Below, in pieces: positions 25,501 to 34,200 of a stretch of 64,000 bases of DNA. Numbering within the stretch: position 1 is the first letter of the stretch; every line of letters starts with the position of its first letter. A program made the position numbers and the translations under genes. This DNA comes from Anaerolineae bacterium (GTDB taxonomy: Bacteria > Chloroflexota > Anaerolineae > Aggregatilineales > UBA2796). A model generated the notes under the pieces. It worked only from the letters and a program-made list of their open reading frames with translations. It did not search any database and was not told the DNA's origin. The stretch is taken from assembly GCA_019637615.1 (NCBI GenBank), contig JAHBVJ010000010.1, positions 124,001-188,000 of the forward strand. The letters are read 5' to 3'.

Positions 25501-25778
25501 TGATCACGAAGCGGTTGAGAGTTTGTGCTTAATGCGCCGTCCTGAACCGAGAAAAACAGGGCTAACAGGGCGACAACGCACGTACTGAGTGCAACGAATG
25601 GCATTCCTGTGATAGAGACTGAAAGGCAGCCCGATTAGCGAACCCGTAGAGTCAAGATAATGAATGATCAGATCGTAAGCGCAAGTTTGAGAGAAGAAGG
25701 AATAAGTGGAGTGAGTTTTCGGGCGAACGTGAGCAGATTAGTTGATGGGGTCAAATCAGCTCTTTGTTCGTATTAAGT

Positions 25779-25807
25779 AGAATACACGATTCTTCAAGCT
25801 GAGTCAA
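25779..25807 (-). promoter_or_regulatory. sigma-70 promoter on the minus strand, about 650 bases before P450
   Basis: Read on the minus strand, TTGACT (25807-25802) and TATTCT (25784-25779) are 17 bases apart, with AT-rich DNA upstream. Transcription would start near 25772 and run into a long leader with two hairpins before the P450-truB unit, or make a separate small RNA. Confidence 0.6.
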
Positions 25808-26280
25808 GTGCCGAATTGTTAAAATTTTGTTCGAGAAATCGTTTTTGCGATAAATGATGGTGGGGAAACGGTCAAGGGAAGGCTGATCACTTCAGTTTGA
25901 GATTGTTCCAACCGTTGAAAGTATCTACCCTCAGTTTTGGGTAGGTCACGCAGCATCATCGGCAACGCCGACCGACGCTGAAGTGTCAGGTTTAGAGAAC
26001 GAAGTCTCTACGGGACTCATCCTCACAGACGAATTCGTACTCAATCGTGAGCGATGGGCGACTCAGTGGCTATCCGAAACTTAGCTCATCTAGGGACAAA
26101 TCCGCAAGAAGCATTAAGGCGGAATCCTACGCTCCTCGATTCATTACTCTTCTAACGTCCCTCCATCATCACCATTCATCTGCATGGCAATGTGATAAAC
26201 GGAGAACATGCAGAGTCCTAACTTGGCACCAACGGGTGCTGACAATTGTTAAGGGAGTGTACAAACCTGTCTGAAACCTT

Positions 26281-26336
26281 AAGACGGCTAGCGCAGACGG
26301 GGTTTGGGTACAGCCCGTCTGGATTGCTGGCGTCTT
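26281..26336. other. two-part stem-loop upstream of the GH5 gene
   Basis: AAGACG...CGTCTT outer arms continue as CTAGC against GCTGG (one bulge and one wobble), and an inner AGACGGG pairs with CCCGTCT. It lies upstream of the promoter at 26397, so it is not part of the GH5 leader. It may end a transcript coming from the left. Confidence 0.45.
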
Positions 26337-26396
26337 CATTATTCTAACCGAAAGAGGCTTAAGAATAAAGATGTGGTTAGGGTATCGTAAGGATGC

Positions 26397-26425
26397 TTGA
26401 CAATTCTTTCTTAATTCATGAAAAT
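26397..26425 (+). promoter_or_regulatory. promoter of the GH5 gene
   Basis: Perfect TTGACA (26397-26402), 17 bases, then GAAAAT (26420-26425). Predicted start near 26432, about 50 bases before ATG 26483. This placement argues against the in-frame start codons at 26393 and 26435. Confidence 0.55.
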
Positions 26426-26482
26426 TGTGATTATATGAAGACTGTAAATATGTCTCAATGCTTTCTCAATCAGGGAGACGTT

Positions 26483-29400
26483 ATGTTCGCACTTTTGCCC
26501 ACTCACTACCACCGCCACCTCACGCGCTTGGCGCTGGCGCTGCTGCTGCTCGTGCTGGTCTTCAGCACCCGCGCGGCTTCCGTCGCCACCGCCGCCACGG
26601 TTGGCTTGCGGGTGCAAGGCGTGACGTTGGTGAATACGGATGGTTCCCGCTTCGTCGTGGCGGGCATCAATATGGAAATGTACCGCGATTACGACAACGG
26701 CTGCGGCTGGGTGACCGACGGCACCTATGCCATTCGCGGCGTGATGGCGGATAAAGTCAAAGCCCTCGGCGTGAATGCCGTCCGTCTCAACTATTCATAC
26801 CGCTTCTTGCAGCAATCCGGCAATCTGACGCGCTTCCTCGATATGGCGCAAGAACTCGCCAATCGTGGGATGTATGTCATGCCATCTGACCACACCTATA
26901 CGGGTGGCGTGTTGAGCAGCGCGTCGGCCTCGTACCCGATGATGAAGAGCATCATCGACGGGATGCGGGCGCGCGGCTTGGAAAGCTACCTCATCATGAA
27001 CCCGTGGAACGAGCCGGGGCCGGACATCAGCGTGTCTGCATGGGTACAAGCGCAGAAGGATGTGCTGACCTACCTGCGCAACACAGCGGGTTTTCAAGGT
27101 GTCGTCGTCATGGACGGCACGGGGTGGGCGACGCTGCTCGATGTGTCGGCCTTCCAGAGCGTGATGAGCTTCGATGCGGGCTTGCGCGGGACGGCCAATG
27201 TGGCTTTCAGTATGCACCTGTATCCCAACATTACTGGCTTACCCTCACAACTGTGGACAGCCGCGCGACAGGTGCCGCTGGTCATCGGTGAGCTGGGACA
27301 GGAAAACCCCGGCGCGAGTCCGCTCGACCCGAACTATGTCAAGAGCACCATCAGCGGGTTCCTGAACACCGGGATGCCGAACGGCCACAACGGCTTGTTC
27401 GCGTGGATCTTCGCGTGGTGTGACAGCAACAATATGCTGGAAGACTGGACTGACCCGGCGGTGCCGTACAGCGCCAGTTCGCCGCTGACCGCGCATGGTG
27501 TGCTGTGGCGCGACAACTACTACAGCAAGCTGCCCGCGTCGTCCGCGCCAGTGCCGACCACAGTGGTGGAACAGCCGACCGCGACCAAGACGACGACGCC
27601 TGTCCCTGCCACGGCAACCACGACCCCGCGTCCGGCGACCAGCACGGTCGCGCCACCACCCGGTGGTGGCACCACGCTGATACCGCCACCAGCCACAGGC
27701 ACCGTGCCAGCGGGCGAGAGCAGCTTCTATCGTGGTATCAATCTCGGCGGTGGGGCGATGACGGTGGGCAGCCATGCGTGGGAAGCCAGCGCCAGCGCGC
27801 CGAACTTCACACTCAAGAGCGGCACGGCGCAAGCCTGCAACCCGTTCGCGCCAGTCCTGCCTGCGCCGGACACCGCCACCAGCGATATGTTGAAGTGCTA
27901 TGTCGAGCACTGGAGCCACAGCCTCGCCCTGAGCGCGGTGCCGAATGCCAGCTACGATGTGTATGTGTACACATGGCAGGACTGGAGCCAGCCTAGCCCC
28001 GGCACCGCCAACTTCAGCGTGAATGGCGCGGCGATGCAGACCTACGCGCTGTCCTCGCAAGCAGGACACTGGGACAAGCTCGGCCCGTGGCGCGTGACCG
28101 TGACCAACGGCAGCTTGACCGTGACCACCAACGGCAACAATATCAAACTGTCCGGTGTGGAAGTCTGGCGGGCGGGCAGCGCGACGGCGCAGCCGACGGT
28201 CATCGTGCAGCAGCCGACGGCGACCAAGACCAGCACGCCGCTGCCGCCTACGGCCACGCGGACTACGGTGCCAGCCACGGCGACGCGGACGAGTCCACCG
28301 CCGACAGCGACCAAGACTAACACCCCGCGTCCCGCCACGGCCACGCGGACTACAGTGCCAGCCACGGCGACACGGACGAGTCCACCGCCGACGGCGACCA
28401 AGACTAACACCCCGCGTCCCGCGACGGCCACCGCCACGCGTACCAATCCGCCGCCGCCCGCCGCTACTAGCACCGTCGTGCCCGGTGAGAGCAGCTTCTA
28501 TCGTGCTATCAACCTCGGTGGCTCCGCCGTGACCATCGCTAACCACGCGTGGGAAGCCAGCAGCGCCCCGAACTTCAGCCTGCGCGCCGGGACGCATCAG
28601 GAGTGCAACATCTATGTGCCCGTGGTGCCCGCCGTGGACGCGGCGACCGAGCAGATGGTGGAGTGCTTCGCGGAGCATTGGAACCACAATCTCACCCTGA
28701 GCGCGGTGCCGAGTGGCAGCTATGTGGTGTACCTGTACACATGGCAGGACTGGAACCAGCCCAACCCCGGCACGGCGACCTTCAAGCTGAATGGAGCCGT
28801 GGCACAAGCCAACTACGCCATCTCGTCGCAGACCGGACGCTGGGAACGGCTTGGCCCGTGGCCCGTGACGGTGACAGGCGGAACCTTGAGCGTGACCTCC
28901 AACGGCAACAACATCAAGCTGTCCGGGCTGGAAGTCTGGCGGGTGGATGCACCAGCGGGCATCGTGATGGCCCCGACGGCGACGGTGAGCAGCGATGAAT
29001 TCGCCAGCGTGACCGGTGCCGGTGGCAGCACCCCCGTGACGCCGAGCACCGATGCCCCGACCGGCTTCTACCGCGCGGTCAACCTGAACGGACGCGCCCT
29101 GACGCTGGACGGGCAGCGCTGGGAAGGCGCGAATGCCAAGAATCTGAGCGTGGATGGACGCAAGGTGTGCCAGCCCGACGCGGCGCTGACGCCAGTCACC
29201 GACCCGACGCACGCCGAGATGCTGCGCTGCTACGTGACGGGGAACTACCTGCGCCTGACCGTGCGGGGCATTCCGGCGGGCAGCTACCAACTCTCGCTGT
29301 ACCTGTGGGACCAAGCACAGCAGTACACCCTGAAACTGCAAGGCGGACGGCAGACATGGGTCAACCAACCCAATGCCAACGTCGGCTCGTGGCAGAAAGT

Positions 29401-29929
29401 CGGCCCGTGGACGGTGACGGTGGACGCCAGCGGCACGCTGCTGGTGGAGACCGACGGTGTGGCGAGCATCGCGGGCATTGTGCTATGGCACGCAGGTAGC
29501 ACCGATGTGAGCAGCCAACCGCCGCTCGCCCCGACCTTCGTGCCCGGTGACGCCGGACAACCGCTGACGCAGGTGGTGGAGTCGGACGACGCCCGCCTGA
29601 GCCGTCAAGGCACATGGCAAGCGCAGAGCACGGGCAAGGCCAGCGGTGGCAGCTACCTGTACAGCAGCCATGCCCAACTCAGCTTCACCTTCACCGGTAG
29701 CCAATTCGACGTGGTGTACGTGCAGCACAAAGCGCTGGGCAGCTTCACCATCTCAGTGGATGGCGTGGTCGTGCAGACCGTGGACAGCCACAGCGAGCAG
29801 ACGCACTTCCAAGCCGTCGCCAGCGTGAGCGACCTGTCGCAAGGCCAGCACACCGTGGTCATCGCTCCCGCTGACGGTGCCATCGCCATCGACGCCCTCC
29901 GCTTCCCGCTCGCTGCCGCCCTCAACTAA
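26483..29929 (+). CDS. secreted GH5-like glycoside hydrolase with three malectin-like modules
   Basis: A 1148-residue exported enzyme. A signal peptide (about 1-38) is followed by a GH5-type barrel (about 40-345) with acid/base Glu177 in NPWNEPG and nucleophile Glu270 in VIGELGQ. A Thr/Pro linker leads to module A1 (about 411-566), a second linker with a doubled 29-residue unit, module A2 (668-823) and module A3 (860-1004). A1-A3 resemble each other (FYRGINLGG..., TWQDW, LSGVEVWR) and look like malectin-type carbohydrate-binding domains. A C-terminal beta-domain (about 1031-1146) resembles jelly-roll modules. ATG 26483 follows CAGGGAGACG. Likely acts on a beta-glycan outside the cell; substrate unknown. 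Coding GC is higher than in flanking DNA. Confidence 0.88.
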   Translation: MFALLPTHYHRHLTRLALALLLLVLVFSTRAASVATAATVGLRVQGVTLVNTDGSRFVVAGINMEMYRDYDNGCGWVTDGTYAIRGVMADKVKALGVNAVRLNYSYRFLQQSGNLTRFLDMAQELANRGMYVMPSDHTYTGGVLSSASASYPMMKSIIDGMRARGLESYLIMNPWNEPGPDISVSAWVQAQKDVLTYLRNTAGFQGVVVMDGTGWATLLDVSAFQSVMSFDAGLRGTANVAFSMHLYPNITGLPSQLWTAARQVPLVIGELGQENPGASPLDPNYVKSTISGFLNTGMPNGHNGLFAWIFAWCDSNNMLEDWTDPAVPYSASSPLTAHGVLWRDNYYSKLPASSAPVPTTVVEQPTATKTTTPVPATATTTPRPATSTVAPPPGGGTTLIPPPATGTVPAGESSFYRGINLGGGAMTVGSHAWEASASAPNFTLKSGTAQACNPFAPVLPAPDTATSDMLKCYVEHWSHSLALSAVPNASYDVYVYTWQDWSQPSPGTANFSVNGAAMQTYALSSQAGHWDKLGPWRVTVTNGSLTVTTNGNNIKLSGVEVWRAGSATAQPTVIVQQPTATKTSTPLPPTATRTTVPATATRTSPPPTATKTNTPRPATATRTTVPATATRTSPPPTATKTNTPRPATATATRTNPPPPAATSTVVPGESSFYRAINLGGSAVTIANHAWEASSAPNFSLRAGTHQECNIYVPVVPAVDAATEQMVECFAEHWNHNLTLSAVPSGSYVVYLYTWQDWNQPNPGTATFKLNGAVAQANYAISSQTGRWERLGPWPVTVTGGTLSVTSNGNNIKLSGLEVWRVDAPAGIVMAPTATVSSDEFASVTGAGGSTPVTPSTDAPTGFYRAVNLNGRALTLDGQRWEGANAKNLSVDGRKVCQPDAALTPVTDPTHAEMLRCYVTGNYLRLTVRGIPAGSYQLSLYLWDQAQQYTLKLQGGRQTWVNQPNANVGSWQKVGPWTVTVDASGTLLVETDGVASIAGIVLWHAGSTDVSSQPPLAPTFVPGDAGQPLTQVVESDDARLSRQGTWQAQSTGKASGGSYLYSSHAQLSFTFTGSQFDVVYVQHKALGSFTISVDGVVVQTVDSHSEQTHFQAVASVSDLSQGQHTVVIAPADGAIAIDALRFPLAAALN
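28261..28434 (+). repeat. 87-bp tandem repeat encoding a 29-residue Thr/Pro linker unit
   Basis: Two copies of an 87-base unit (28261-28347, 28348-28434) encode TTVPATATRT-SPPPTATKTN-TPRPATATR and a near copy. They differ at only a few, mostly third-codon, bases, so the duplication is recent or kept alike by recombination. A shorter related stretch precedes them. Confidence 0.85.
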
Positions 29930-29937
29930 TCATGCAA

Positions 29938-29971
29938 CGAGGGAGCAAGCCAGCGATGACTTGCCCCCTCG
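29938..29971. terminator. hairpin after the GH5 gene
   Basis: CGAGGG-a-GCAAG pairs with CTTGC-c-CCCTCG around a ten-base loop, nine bases after the stop. It sits between convergent genes and may serve both; no T-run is present. Confidence 0.6.
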
Positions 29972-30072
29972 CTCATACGTGAGGACAAAACCAGTGTAGG
30001 GCACCCGCACCAAAACCGTGCAAGGGATGACCTACACTGACTTTCTTCTCACGCGATGTTGTGTTCCCGAAT

Positions 30073-31206
30073 TCAGCTCGTACGCGCACGCTCGAACGAG
30101 TTAGGCTGACCGATCGGCGTATTCGGCAACTGAACAGTCACCGTGGTACCTTTGCCCACCGTACTTTCCATAGAGAAGTGCCCGCCGTGAATTTCGGTAA
30201 TGCGCTTGGCAACGATCAGCCCTAAGCCGGAACCCTGCTGCTCGTGTAGTTTGCGCTCAAATTGAACGTAGGCCCCGATCTGTTCAAGCTGCTCGTTATC
30301 AATGCCCCGCCCATGATCAACGACTTTCAGTAGGAAGCCCTGCTCGTCCTCCCCCACCGTGACAACGACATCGGTACCCTTGGTGGAGAACTTAAAGGCA
30401 TTATCGATCAGCTCTTCAGCCAACTTCGACAAATACATGGGCATAATGTTGGCATTGATCATAGTCATTTTGAGGACTAAATCGTCTGATCGTTCCCATT
30501 CCCGCGCTTTGGATTTGGCGAGTTCAGAAACGATGTAGCTGGCTTCGTCGCAGACTTGATTACGCATCATCTTGACCCGCGCGATGTCGGCTTGGATGAT
30601 TTCCAACTGAGCGAAGAACAGATACTTGTCGATCAGGCGATGCAGGCGACCACCCGCTTTGTGAATCTTCAGCACCATATCCAACGCCTCACCCGTCAGG
30701 ACGTTTGAATAGTCGTTGACGAGGAATTCGGCATATCCCATGATGGTGGTCAGCGGCGTGCGCAGTTCATGAGGCAGCGCCGTAGTCAGGTGTTCGCGCA
30801 GATTGTTGATGTCTTTCATGAAGACCTGACGGCGATTATCCTGACGAGCCAAGCGCGTCTTGATGGCGTTCACCAAGTCGGTACTGGAAAATGGCTTGGT
30901 CAGATAGTCGTCGGCTCCCAAGTCCATGCCCAAGCGCGTATCATCGCGGCTGGATTTTGCCGTCAGGAAGATGAACGGTGTGATCGCGGTCGCGGGATGA
31001 CGGCGCAGTTCCTCGATCACGCCGTAGCCATCGAGCACAGGCATCATCACGTCGCAGATGATAAGATCGGGCGTTTCTTTTAGTGCTTCCTTCACCCCTT
31101 CTTCGCCGTTGGACGCACACACTACGTCGAAGCCTTCGAACTCCAACATGGTCTGAATTTCGGCTAACAGGGGCAATTCGTCTTCGATTACCAATAATTT
31201 GATCAT
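30073..31206 (-). CDS. receiver-histidine kinase (REC-HisKA-HATPase), soluble
   Basis: A 377-residue protein with an N-terminal receiver (phosphoacceptor Asp in LIICDVMMP, about 52; Lys in YLTKPF, about 103) joined to a kinase core: PHELRTPL with the phosphorylated His at about 155, N-box EELIDNAFKFS, and glycine-rich DHGRGI and GSGLGL. No membrane segment. Such receiver-first kinases are controlled by phosphorylation of their own receiver. ATG 31206 lies four bases after the stop of the large PAS kinase gene behind GGAGAACTAG, so the two are one operon and the PAS kinase is the natural donor for this receiver. No DNA-binding domain: the signal must pass on to another protein. Confidence 0.9.
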   Translation of the reverse strand: MIKLLVIEDELPLLAEIQTMLEFEGFDVVCASNGEEGVKEALKETPDLIICDVMMPVLDGYGVIEELRRHPATAITPFIFLTAKSSRDDTRLGMDLGADDYLTKPFSSTDLVNAIKTRLARQDNRRQVFMKDINNLREHLTTALPHELRTPLTTIMGYAEFLVNDYSNVLTGEALDMVLKIHKAGGRLHRLIDKYLFFAQLEIIQADIARVKMMRNQVCDEASYIVSELAKSKAREWERSDDLVLKMTMINANIMPMYLSKLAEELIDNAFKFSTKGTDVVVTVGEDEQGFLLKVVDHGRGIDNEQLEQIGAYVQFERKLHEQQGSGLGLIVAKRITEIHGGHFSMESTVGKGTTVTVQLPNTPIGQPNSFERARTS

Positions 31207-31210
31207 TTCA

Positions 31211-34200
31211 CTAGTTCTCCGTTGATAGTGAAGCTTGTTTCACCAATGGAAGTTGTACGACAAAGGTGGTGCCTTGATCGCCGTTACTTACGAAATTAAT
31301 CGAACCTTGATGCAGCGTTACTGCCTCCTTGGCAATGGTTAGCCCAAGCCCCGACCCTGAAACATTGCCGACGTTATCCGCACGGTAAAACGGGTCAAAA
31401 AGGTGGGCTTGGTTTTGTTCAGGGATACCAATGCCGTTATCGGTCACGCTGAAGATGATATTGTCGTGCTTCACTTCAAGACGAACCTCGATTGGCCCGC
31501 CCTGTGGCGAATACTTGATCGCATTATTGAGCAAATTCGTCAGCGTTTGGCGTACCAATTTTTGATCAATATAGGCATTCAAGGTGGACATCTCACAATC
31601 GAATACGATTCGGTGCGTTTCTTCACTGACGATCTCCATTTCATCAATGATGTCTTTGAATAGTCCCACGACATCAGCGGTGGCAGGTCTGAATTCAAGG
31701 TTGCCAGCTTGGATGCGCCCCAAAATCGACACATCGTCTAGCATCAGGGTCATGTGCCGCACTTGCGCTTGTATCTTCTCGATGCGCTGATAATACTGGT
31801 CTAGGGTGATCTTATCTTTGTAGCGCCGCAGCACGTCGCTCGCCGCGAGAATGGTCGCTAACGGCGTCCTGAATTCGTGCGAGGTCATCGAGATGAAGCG
31901 CGATTTCAGCTCGTAGAGTTCCGACTGCTTGTCAAAGGCTTGGCGCAGTTCGATTTCCGCTTGTCGGCGTGCGGTTACATCGCGGATCGCCACAAGGATC
32001 AGCTTTTCGCTTTGGATCACGATCTGGTAGGCACGCGCTTCTGCGTAGAGCACCGTGCCATCACGCCGTGTGAGCAGAAAATCGATGGTAGAGGGTAAGG
32101 CGTCGGGAGCGAGTCGGTAGAATTTGGATATCTGATCGTGGCTGACGAACTTCATTTGACGCGGACGCTTGCCGACGATTTCGCTGCGTGGATAGCCAGT
32201 CAGCGTTTCAAAGGTCTGATTGACATCGACAATGCCTTTGGTGTGACTGCCCAGACATAACGCGTCGGGCGAATTCTCAAAGATGATCTTCAGACGCTCT
32301 TGGCTTTCCCGCAGCGCCATTTCGTTGTGGCGGCGTTCCGTCACGTCAAGGAGCGTGCCTAATAATCGGACGACCTTGCCGTTCTTGATCACAGGCCGAC
32401 AGTTCAGCCAATAATCGCCCCACTGGTTATTCGCTTTAAGATAACGGTATTCTGTCTCTTGCGGCGTCGTGTTGGTGAGAACGTCTTCCATGAAGCTGCG
32501 CAAGCGCACAACGTCATCGGGATGGATGCGGACAAACTGCTCTTCGATGCTTGGCGGCACCTCACCCGGCTGTTCGTAACCCAGAATGCGCCACGTTTCC
32601 GATGACCAAATGGGCGTTTGGGTCAGGATGTCAAGCTCCCAATTCCCCAACCGCGCGATCCGCTGCGCTTCGTTGAGACGCGCCTCGCTCTCCCGCAATG
32701 CCCGTTCCGAAGACCTTCTCTCGGTGATGTTCTGGATGAGCAAGCAGACACCTATCGTGGCGTTTTCGGCGGTCACGACGGGGGTAAATGTCACCTCGAA
32801 ATAATTGGTCGCGTCCGCGATGGGCGACAAAATGTCTTGCGTAACCGTCTCCCCACGCAGCGCGCGATTGATGCCTTCCAGCATCGACGGCATACTCGGC
32901 TCATTGGCGAAATCGAGTAGATTGTCCCCTTCATGTGGCGGATTCTGATAGATTTGCATCAGTTGCCGCTGCGCCACATCGTTGATGGTATGGATCGTGA
33001 GTTCTTTATCGATCATCAAAATCTGATGCGGGATACTGTTGAAAATGGTGCGGAGTTCTGCCTCTGACCGCTTCAGCGCATCCTCGATCTGCTTGCGTTC
33101 AGAGATGTCGAGGATAGTGCCAAACAGCCGCTCCGCCTTGCCTTCTCTGTTGAACACGACTTCCGCCGTCACCCACAGGAACTTAATTGGCCCGAAGGCG
33201 GGGTTCGTGCGGACTTCAAACTCCACCGATTTTTCATGATTAATAAGCAAACGGCGATACAGATTCTGGATCACGTCCCTATCATCAATGAAGATATTCT
33301 CCAGAGTCTGATTCGGGTCAGTTTGTGCAGCGTCCAGCGACAGAATATTGACGGCTTCTTCAGAGAAGCGCGTACGGTTTAAGATAAGATCGAATTCCCA
33401 GTTGCCCAGATGCGCAATCCGCTGTGCTTCTGCCAAGCGTGCTTTACTATCACTCAGCGCGATTTCAGTACGTTTGCGGTCAGTGATGTCGCGGTTGACG
33501 GCGATAAAGCCATTGGCAACCCCATGTCCATCGCGGATGAGCGTAACGGACGATTGGATGTAGACCAAGGAACCGTCTTTGCGCTGCTGCGTAACTTCGC
33601 CTGCCCATACGCCTTTACTATAGAGGTCGCCTACGATGGTTTCTAGCGGAACACTATTTTCATCCTGAAACCGCAGCATATCGGCGTATTTACCGATGGC
33701 TTCTTCCGGCAGCCACCCATAGATTTGTTGAGCCGCGTGATTCCACGTCACGATGTGGTAGTTCAGATCGGTTGCGATAACCGCATCCGAGATCTTTTCC
33801 AGCAGACTGGCATGGTATTCGAGCGACTTTTCAACTTTCTTGCGTTCGGTAATATCCCGCTGGAGGAGAATAATGCTGCTAGGCTGGTTGAATTCGTCCG
33901 TGATCACCGCAGCGGAACAATCCATCATCAGGAAACTGCCATCTTTACGCAAGATTTCCAGTTCCAGCCGCAGCAAGCTCTGTTCGAATAAGCGCCGTAG
34001 AGCCGCCTCGAACTTTTGTCGATAGGTGGGCGCGATAAACTTGACGACAGGCTGGTTCAGCAATTCTACTTCGGTGTACCCCGACGTATCCTGCGCAGCC
34101 TGATTGACTTCTAGAATGAACCCGTCCATATCCAACAGACAGATGCAATCGGGCGCGGCTTGCACCAACGACCTGAACTTGATTTCGCTCTCCATCAAGG

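Larger units (their letters stand above)
25127..26482. other. long gene-poor region between P450 and GH5 genes
   Basis: About 1.36 kb with no convincing protein gene on either strand. Open stretches exist but have odd composition and no ribosome sites. It holds two clear hairpins (25285-25316, 25476-25500), a tract of 7-base repeats (25320-25378), a good minus-strand promoter (25779-25807), a complex stem-loop (26281-26336) and the plus-strand promoter of the GH5 gene. 25808-26280 shows nothing I can name. Confidence 0.6.

Noticed and set aside
25110..25604. 164-codon minus-strand frame overlapping the P450 start
   Set aside because: Low-complexity product without family pattern, runs across the heptamer repeats and hairpins, and overlaps the P450 gene in another frame.
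27245..29368. Long open frame of about 700 codons antisense to the GH5 gene
   Set aside because: Its Arg/Gly/His-rich product follows from high GC in the third codon positions of the real gene; no ribosome site and no domain.
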